From Septoria linicola (taxonomy: Eukaryota > Ascomycota > Dothideomycetes > Mycosphaerellales > Mycosphaerellaceae), in contig CP099425.1 of NCBI GenBank assembly GCA_024114885.1, forward strand, positions 2,170,001 through 2,234,000: a stretch of 64,000 bases of DNA. Reading direction: 5' to 3'. The notes beneath the pieces are model-generated. The model was not told the DNA's origin. It was given only the letters and a program-made list of their open reading frames with translations, and ran no database searches. The position numbers were made by a program, and so were the translations under genes. Below are positions 56,969 to 64,000 of the stretch, piece after piece (position 1 is the stretch's first letter; each line of letters opens with the position of its first letter).

Positions 56969-58229
56969 TCACGAAGATAGGGTGTTGAGCCCCTCCCAAT
57001 CTATTTTAGGGAAGAATGAGTTAGCTTTTGTTTTCCAGATACCCAGCTCAATCATAGAGGCGATGACCGCAGAAGAAGAATCCAACGACAACATGACAGA
57101 AAAAGGTGATCTGAACTTACCAAACTTCGTTCCCTCCTCATTCCTCCTCGTGACTTCCACTTCATCACCCTTTCGAATGGTATTTCCTTCACTTTCCGAA
57201 TTCAGAAAGCTGTATCTGCCAAAAATGGGTGAACTGCGAGTGTGTTAGGGCACAAGCCATGCAATGCTCATAACGTATCAATATGGGCTACGCCCGTCAG
57301 ACTTACTACTTCACCCCCGGATCGATCCTCCGATCCTTCTGTAACTTCTTCAACAACTGCCCACTCTCATTCGCCCCGGGTTCTCCAGTCTTATAATCAA
57401 TGTTAATCGATTTACATCTCCCGCAGTTGTGAATACATTCAATCTTCGTCTGAGCATCTGAGGATGTGATGGTGATTTGCGACCAGAAATCTTCGTCCCA
57501 AGGCTGTGAGGCGCCGGAGACGATGACGTTGGGGCGGAATTTGATGATGTCGAGGTCTTGGGCTTCGGAGGCGGGCAGGCGGGATGTTACGTCTTCCATG
57601 GATTTGGAGGAGGCGATGAGGTAGGGTGCTACGTCGTTGAAGGTGAGGAGTTGTTCGTCCTTGGGAATCATGGTGCTGCCGCTGAGGAGGGAGGTGGCCG
57701 TAGAGGTTAGGGAGGAGAGCCAGCCGCTGCTGCTGTTGCCTCCACTGGTGATCTTGCTAGAGGGCCGTTGGATGTTGGGGCTGGAGGACATGAGGACTGG
57801 GCGGTAGTTTGGTCCCAGATAGACGAGGATGACTTCGTGGCCATAGCAGGAGGAAAGCCAGTCGTTGTGTTGCTGTTGCATTTTGTAGGCTTTGGTTGGC
57901 GAGCCGTGCATTGTGACATCGACGACTTCTAAGTCGTCGGTGAAGGGGCTGAGAGGAAGGTCTAGTGACTTTGCTTCGCCATTCGGTGGCTTGTATGTGA
58001 TTGTGAGAATGCCTGCTGCCGTGTCGATGCTTGGGAAGAGAAGCACGCTTCTGGGGTAATAGGCGACTGCCATGTTCTTGAGAGTCGTTTTGCCATCTTC
58101 TCCCTTCTGAACATGCAGCATCATGAATCTTCTGTCGTGGGGAAAGCCATGTTTCGTTACTTGGACCTCGTCGAGCTCCACGGCACGCAAGGCCTTGACC
58201 GGATAGACGTAGATCTTCTCAACCTTCAT
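56969..58229 (-). CDS. MOSC domain protein (mARC-like)
   Basis: Three exons on the minus strand, 57307..58229, 57121..57233 and 56969..57000, encode 355 residues. Junctions GVKY-SPIFGRYSFLN and GTKF-DWEGLNTLSS restore the conserved C-terminus. The N-terminal MOSC_N beta-barrel starts MKVEKIYVYPVKALRAVELD and includes GFPHDRRFMMLHVQKG. The MOSC domain has FRPNVIVSGASQPWDEDFW and IHNCGRCKSINIDYKTGE, whose cysteines are candidate molybdenum ligands. A Ser/Gly-rich insert lies near residues 160-190. Members bind molybdenum cofactor and reduce N-hydroxylated compounds or act as sulfurases. There is no obvious mitochondrial presequence. Intron 2 (120 bases) is longer than usual here. Confidence 0.92.
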
Positions 58230-58845
58230 GTTGGGCTACGAGGCTCCGAATATCTCGACAATGGATTTATCGATGCTCTCTTCTTTAGTATAGGTCTTCC
58301 GGTCAATCAACGTGCCAAGTCACTGCGCCATAAATGGGGTCACCTCTTTCTGCTTATTTGTGTCGGCCCAACTATTGGCTGGACTAGTAAGGTACTTTAC
58401 TTTGATCAATGGTCTGAAGTGTAGTCCATCTGGACAGAAGGCTCATGATTACCCCTCCACGATTTCTTGGCTCAATCGTTTCTCCAGCCCTTGTACGCCG
58501 ACGCTGCGGGGTGCGGGTGCATTGTCGGCTCCAGTCCCTCAAGCCGATACGTCAATTCGCCTTTCCCTTGCTCTGTGGCAATTGTAGGGTACACTCTACA
58601 GAGTGCAAAATCGCAGATGATAGCAGAGATGCGAGCCAATCTGCCATGCATTTGCTGGTTGATATCAAGAGCGCTAGACCTATCTGTCGACTTCTACTCT
58701 TCATGTACAGCTACAGCTATTTCATCGCCACGCTCCATTCATCACACCTTGGTTCTCTCGGGTCTGCTACGTGCTGTCTGCTTGAGACCACGACGGATTA
58801 TCAGTCAACTCTTCGCGATTGTCAGACCCTCTCTTCGTTGCACTA
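58230..58845. other. Intergenic, no gene seen
   Basis: This 0.6 kb lies between two minus-strand genes and should contain the promoter of the MOSC gene and the 3' end of the esterase transcript. A 139-codon frame at 58445..58864 on the other strand has no recognisable content. Confidence 0.55.
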
Positions 58846-59701
58846 TCATCGCTTGGTAATATAGTTCTTAAGCGAATTGTTGGTTGCATCCAGTCCAAGT
58901 ATGAAAGCCCTGGCCGCGACTTTTGCTCCAGCTGGTGAAGTGTGCAATTGGTCGTTGGGATAGTATGAGTTGACTGTGGTGCTTCCAGCCTTGTTGTACA
59001 GGGCAGCCATGTAGAATCCATGATCGACAAATGTAGCGCCAGTAGCAGCCGCAACATCTCTAGCATAGCCGACAAAGCGACTTGGTGTGTAGCCGTAAGT
59101 GCCATCTGTCCAGACGTTCCTGGACGTCTGGCTAGCGACGATCACGTTGGCACCTTTGGCTTGGAAGAGTTTGACTGCGTTGACCAAATACGTGTAGTAG
59201 GTCTGGACAGTCTCTTGGACGCCACTGCACTATGTCAGCGTCACAAGTTCGCAAGCGCCTTTCTGTTTTGAACATACTTGTAGGTGGTCTGACATGTAGT
59301 AGAGTAATCGTTGTTGACAACGCCGCAGTCAGTGCGGCCATTGTCAGTGCTGAGACTTCCTCCATCATTGTGCCTGTGGCACGTGTTAGTCGACTTGGTC
59401 TCAAACATTGTGGACGAACACCATACCCAAACGCTATGATAACGTAGTCTCCTGAAGCGACCTCTGCAGCCATTGCGGTGAATCGTCCCTCGCGAGTAAA
59501 GCTTCGAGCAGAGCGCCCACCGATGGCATTGTTGTCAACAGCCAGGCTGATGTGGTCTGGAAGAAATGTGCCCCAGCCTTGAGTGACTGGAGCACCTGCG
59601 AGGGTGGCCATCGTGGAATCGCCGGCCAGATGCACAGTGGGAGCGGCGATAGCTATGCTAATAGTTGCCAGCAGGCACTGGCGTATCTTCTGAGCGTGCA
59701 T
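58846..59701 (-). CDS. Secreted rhamnogalacturonan acetylesterase (SGNH hydrolase)
   Basis: Three exons on the minus strand, 59427..59701, 59278..59373 and 58846..59224, give 249 residues; both introns are 53 bases. Residues 1-20 (MHAQKIRQCLLATISIAIAA) are a signal peptide. Block I is VHLAGDSTMATLAG with the catalytic Ser. The block II Gly is in NAIGGRSARSF. Splicing produces the block III motif FGHNDGGSLS, whose Asn completes the oxyanion hole. The catalytic Asp and His lie in YYPNDQLHTSPAGAKVAARA. The enzyme removes acetyl groups from rhamnogalacturonan in plant pectin, which points to growth on plant material. The family is usually about 230-250 residues, so it is full length. Confidence 0.93.
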
Positions 59702-59798
59702 CTTTGGGGTACCGTAATGGTCGTTTCCGAGAAGGCGAAGTGAAATCTATGTGGTGATTGTCAATTTGGTAGTCTCAGGAACTCGAGGAAACGTGTTT

Positions 59799-59854
59799 GA
59801 TAAAGGCCCCTGTCGTGTACACGCAAAAATCTGACCCCGTTAGCTCGGAACTAC
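59799..59854 (+). repeat. Copy A of a 56-base dispersed repeat (not RIP-altered)
   Basis: This 56-base segment matches 60831..60886 at 45 positions without gaps. Of the 11 differences, nine are C-to-T or G-to-A going from this copy to the other. It lies upstream of the esterase start, outside the TpA-rich island. Confidence 0.8.
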
Positions 59855-59876
59855 CACGGACGCTCACTCGCAATCT

Positions 59877-60428
59877 GTGCGGAGAATCATGATCCGTCCA
59901 GGCGACAGAGCATCTTCGTTTGGTATGCAGACGAAACGTGCATACCCGGATCTGGAGACATTTTCGGACAAGATCATGCCGAAAGCTTCGTTGCGAGTCT
60001 CGCGCTACTGCAGGCGCATGGTCACGATGTTACACGTCGCGAAGCCAAGAGTTGTAATCCTCATGAACGGCCAAGCCGTCTCAAGTATACTACCCTCTCT
60101 TGCAGCACTCGGCGTCTCGCCAACGGAGGATTGTCTTGAACTGCTCCCATGCTTCGGTGAGGCGATAAGCAGGTGCGCGGCCCGAGAGTTGCACTTATCA
60201 GAGCACGTTCTTGCCTTCAGGCGTGTCGCTTGCTGATCATGACAGGCGGAGTCGTTTGTGTTTGGACAGTGTCGTGCTTCAGACGCGCTGGACGAGATAG
60301 AGGTTGTCGCCAAGAACGAAGCACGACCTCCGATAGCGGCCTCTGTGTATACCGACTTGATTGACCGAGTTTACGAGGTCTATCTTACTCTTCGAAAAAA
60401 AACAGGGTCCAAAAATGATTGGCTGTGA
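59877..60428 (+). pseudogene. Possible relic ORF at the edge of the RIP island
   Basis: One frame reads protein-like for about 180 codons: VAKPRVVILMNGQAVSSIL, SPTEDCLELLPCFGEAIS, then two TGA stops close together (60234 and 60240), then in the same frame DALDEIEVVAKNEARPPIAA and VYTDLIDRVYEVYLTL. It ends at a stop at 60428, about 30 bases before the composition changes. Both stops could derive from CGA by C-to-T change. The continuity of frame across the stops is the main argument for a damaged gene. I do not recognise the family. Confidence 0.35.
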
Positions 60429-60480
60429 GTATGTAACGAAAATGCGTTATTACGTGAACTATACCTAAGGCCCTAGACTC

Positions 60481-60621
60481 GACGTTTTTCGTAGAAGTTC
60501 TTTCGACTCTACCTACCTATTAGGCGTAGTAAGCGATAGTATAGAAAAGGTTACGGACTATATAGTCGCTTACTACGCTTAATAGGTAGGTAGAGTCGAA
60601 AGAACTTCTATAAAAAACGTC
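60481..60621. repeat. Imperfect palindrome with 56-base arms
   Basis: The left arm 60481..60536 and right arm 60566..60621 are inverted copies with three mismatches (53 of 56 match), separated by a 29-base spacer. Every mismatch is of the C/T or G/A type, as RIP would leave. It lies at the beginning of the island and may be a foldback element or a joined pair of terminal repeats. Confidence 0.9.
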
Positions 60622-60679
60622 TAATATTAGCTAGCTTACTAATCCTTTTTAAGTAGGTAGGATTAACCGAGCGCTATAG

Positions 60680-60886
60680 TTAGATCTTTACGTTTACGCG
60701 ATAGGGACTTTATTATAATATACGAGTACTCGATCTCTATTATTTATAGATATAATAACCCTCTCTAATAATAAGTCTCTAAAATAAGTATTTTCTCTAT
60801 ATCTAGTTTTCTCGGCCTTATACGAAGTAGGATAAAGGTCCCTATCGCGTATACGTAAGAATCTAACCTCGTTAACTTAGAACTAC
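60680..60886. repeat. Inverted pair of the 56-base repeat (copies B and C)
   Basis: Copy B (60831..60886) corresponds to copy A at 59799. An inverted partial copy C lies at about 60680-60714 and matches the first 35 or so bases of B with one gap and a few substitutions. B and C therefore face each other across about 116 bases, like terminal inverted repeats of a very small element. Confidence 0.65.
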
Positions 60887-61766
60887 GTAGCGCTAGGTAC
60901 GTAATAGCCTCTACGTCTTAGCGATAATAATACCTTTATAGTACTAATAATAGTATAATGCCTACGATAATAGCTACTTTAATCTATTATATTATAGTAT
61001 ATAGTACGCGCTTTATAACGTAATTAGCTTATATTTATCTCCTAGATCTATTTTAGAGACGTACTTTATAGATAAGAGCCTTTAAAGAAAGTAAAGGTAA
61101 GAATCTCTATTAATCCTATTATTATTTTATTATAGAGTAAAACTATTATATTATAACTAAAATAAGCGCGTAACTAGATAGGTAGGTACCTATTATAAGG
61201 TCGTTATTATTATTAGGCGTAGGTAATATAACCGTATCTTCTACTCGAGTTTATTTCTTTCTTTAAGTACTATTACTACTACTACTACTATTACTAAGTA
61301 CCTATAATAACCCTTTAATTAGATATATATATTATATATAATAGTAGAGTCGCGCCTCTTATACGTAATAGCTTATAATAGTAGCTTACTACCGATATTT
61401 CTAGATCGTCTTATATAGACCTACCTTTTTAATAGGTATTTACGAATAGTTTACTAATTATCTATCTATATAGAGTCGACTAGTTACTAGTACTAACAAT
61501 TTGCCTTCGAGCGCTATAATTAGTAGTCGGTCGTAGTAGGGCTATAGAGAAGATTAGATATATACTATCTCTTACCCTTTCTATTATATAGTATAACTCG
61601 TACTTTATAATAGAATCTCGAGAGTTTACTAATATTATAATATAGCTACTACCTCGACCTCTCCTACGCGCTTCGCGCTTCGCGCCTATCTACTACTACT
61701 AAGAATCGCTACTACGTCCTCGTTCGCTCTCGTTAGTACGCCTTCGCCTATACCGCCTACTACTAT

Positions 61767-62035
61767 ACTACTACTACTACTACTACTACTACTAATACTA
61801 CTACCGCTACTACTACTACTAGCGCTAGTACTACCTCGCTACTATTATTCCTTAGTAACGACGACGACGACGACGATAACTAGACTCTATTATAAGTTAC
61901 TCTAAATCTATTTTTCGACTATATCTTAATTATACTAATACTTATACTTTAGGCTACTATTTCGAGACGACGATAACGACGACGACGACGATAATAACGA
62001 CGACGACGACGACGACGACGACGATAACGCTACGC
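61767..62035. repeat. CTA and GAC trinucleotide repeat tracts
   Basis: CTA units run from about 61767 to 61793 and again near 61810-61822. GAC/ACG units run at 61858-61880 and 61971-62035 with short interruptions. They lie inside the RIP island and may be altered forms of CTG/CAG- or GAC-type repeats in the original element. Confidence 0.75.
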
Positions 62036-64000
62036 GTTACTAACCTAGGCCTCTACTATAGAGTACTATCCTCGCTACCGCTACTACTACTACTACTATA
62101 CCGCCTCTACTACGTCGCTCTCGTAGCTACTCTTTAAGTACTAGTATATTCGTATAACGCTAACCTATAGCCGCTAACCGCTAGTAGTCCGTCTCTAACT
62201 TACGCTAGAGTACCGCGTCGAGATTCGACTAGTACTACTTTACTAATACTAGTAAAGCGTAAGAGATAGGTACTACGCGTATTAGTAGTCTATATCGTTA
62301 GTATATTAGGTTAGGTACTACTACTACTACTAATTGTTTTATATTCGCTAGCGATAGAAAGACGTATTATAGCCGCTATATATAAGATCGTAATATTAGT
62401 AATTATATATAAATAGCTTCTATAATAGTATCTATATATACGTCTCGGGCCTTCGGCTCTATATATTAGTAGTAAAGATTAGTCTATTCTATATACTTTA
62501 GCTTCTTATCTCTTATCTTAATACCTATACTAAACCTACGAATTATATTATAGTATATAGTTATCGCTTTATAAAGATATACGAAGTTCTTCGTAGGTTA
62601 AAGTAGTAGTAAACTTTAGAGGTAATCGTCTACTAGATCTAATTATACTAATACGATCCGCTCGCTCTCGCTAGTAGATAGGTTAGCTTTAATACTATTA
62701 AACTCTAGAGGCTTTCTATTATAGAGTAGAGCCTCTACTATATAATAGAAATAATTAGGTTACGTCGCTTAATCTTCTAGATATAAATAGGTTCTTAGTA
62801 GTATTAGGAAGCTTAATAAGAGTCTAGTTAGCTAAGCGTATATCTTCTTTAAACTACTAGCGAGCACGTTAGTTAGCGAGGGTACCCTCTATCTCTCTCT
62901 TATACCTAACGCGTTCTAGAGTACCTTTAATATCGTCGTCGTCGCTATTATAACCTTCGAATAATTCTATAGATTAGCTAGTATAGTATTATAGTAGGCC
63001 TTCCTTAAGCTCTTAGATATAGCGGTATATAGTAGATTTATCGACGTAGCGACGTTTCTAACTTAATCTATCGTTGTTCGCGAATTAGAGCTATATAAAG
63101 AAGAGAAGTTAGGAAGTAGTACGCTTCTATAAGCTATAGTAGAGATATAGAAGGAGCTATTCCTATTAGTAGCGTATCTAGTCCTTCTCTCTTATAATAG
63201 TAGTATTACCGCTATCGCTAGAGATACGCTTAAAGTTAAATACGCGCTCGAATATAAGATCTTCTAACCTTCGTACTCGAGATATAGTAACGTACATAAG
63301 CGTAGTATTCTAGTAGCTAGTTTCTAGGTCTAAAACTACCTTCGAGATAGTTATACCCTAGGCTTTATATATAGTAATAGCGTATACTAGGCGAATAGGG
63401 AATTACGTACGATACTATACTTCTCTTTCGTAATAGAAGTTACGCTATAAATAGAAGATTAGAACGATAGCGTACTCTACTAAGCGCTAGACAAACCTCT
63501 TAATCGAAGGCCTAGTATAGTTAGAAGTAGGTATAGATACTAAGAGGTAGAAAGGATAGTAGCTAGTAGTAGGATCCTATCTAGCGTACTATACTATATT
63601 ATATAATTAGTACTAAGTACCGTTAACGATACCTCTCTTAGTCTAGAGATTCTCGAGGACTATTAACTTATAGCTAATTAAGAGACTTAGCTCTACTTCG
63701 AGACTACTAGCCTTCTAAAAGCTAGCTTTAGTAGCGATAGTATCGCTATAAGTAGCGTAGACCTTAAAGACTAGCTAGCTATTATCTCGCTAGTACTAGT
63801 AATTATAGGCGTCGGCCTCTACGTTCGTTCTATATATCCGGATCGCTATATTAAACTAACGGATCTTAGTTATAGAGAGATTAGCCTACCGGGTTAGTAT
63901 TTCCTTTATATAGCGGCTTAGCTCTTTATAATAGAAATACGTACCTAGTAGCGAGCTATAAGAGTCTCCTAATACGTATAGGCTACTATATAGCTATAGA

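Larger units (their letters stand above)
60460..64000. repeat. RIP-saturated A/T-rich repeat island
   Basis: From about 60460 to the window end there are almost no CA or TG dinucleotides (for instance none between 60481 and 60958), while CG remains frequent and TA dominates. No usable open frame occurs on either strand. This is the expected product of repeat-induced point mutation, which converts CpA to TpA in duplicated DNA. The original transposon cannot be identified from the sequence. The island continues beyond the window. Confidence 0.92.

Overview
The window looks like nuclear DNA of a filamentous ascomycete (Pezizomycotina; a Dothideomycete would fit, but that is inference). The evidence is many short GT-AG introns of 41-75 bases with CTAAC-like branch sites, genes interleaved on both strands with no operons, fungus-specific families (LaeA-like methyltransferase, Zn2Cys6-type regulator, GPI-anchored 5'-nucleotidase, secreted tyrosinase, rhamnogalacturonan acetylesterase), and an A/T-rich tail with the signature of repeat-induced point mutation (RIP). 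I found no rRNA, convincing tRNA, CRISPR array or bacterial-style operon. Gene models below were spliced by hand from donor, branch and acceptor motifs and reading phase.

Layout. 0.8-8.9 kb: secreted or membrane functions: a GPI-anchored 5'-nucleotidase, an aquaglyceroporin, a secreted cysteine-rich protein and a secreted tyrosinase. 11.6-13.2 kb: allantoinase (purine nitrogen salvage). 13.2-21.4 kb: gene-poor, with two small orphan genes (one with a probable GC-AG intron) and coding-like relics. 21.4-24.4 kb: a divergent pair, a Bles03/DUF1917 protein and the DNA primase small subunit, sharing a 280-base promoter. 24.5-27.7 kb: a second divergent pair, a LaeA-like methyltransferase and a five-exon FAD monooxygenase. 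27.9-33.6 kb: an orphan, a SET-domain protein and an aldonolactone-oxidase-type flavoprotein. 37.2-39.1 kb: the Cdc25/Mih1 mitotic phosphatase. 41.6-42.8 kb: an intronless protein of possible glycosyltransferase type. 43.6-45.5 kb: a patatin-like protein lacking the catalytic serine. 46.4-52.0 kb: a CinA-like protein, a low-complexity protein and protoporphyrinogen oxidase. 53.1-56.7 kb: a regulator with a degenerate zinc cluster followed by an orphan. 57.0-59.7 kb: a MOSC protein and a rhamnogalacturonan acetylesterase.

From about 60.46 kb to the end the sequence changes abruptly: it has no usable open frames, almost no CpA or TpG, retained CpG and abundant TpA. This is a RIP-saturated repeat island. 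It contains a 56-base-arm palindrome and diverged copies of a motif that also occurs, without the TpA excess, just outside the island near 59.8 kb.

Most genes are unrelated housekeeping or accessory functions and do not form one pathway. The methyltransferase/monooxygenase pair is the only arrangement that suggests a small metabolite locus. The most unusual items are the 41.6 kb protein, the RIP boundary with its paired copies, the serine-less patatin and the broken zinc cluster.
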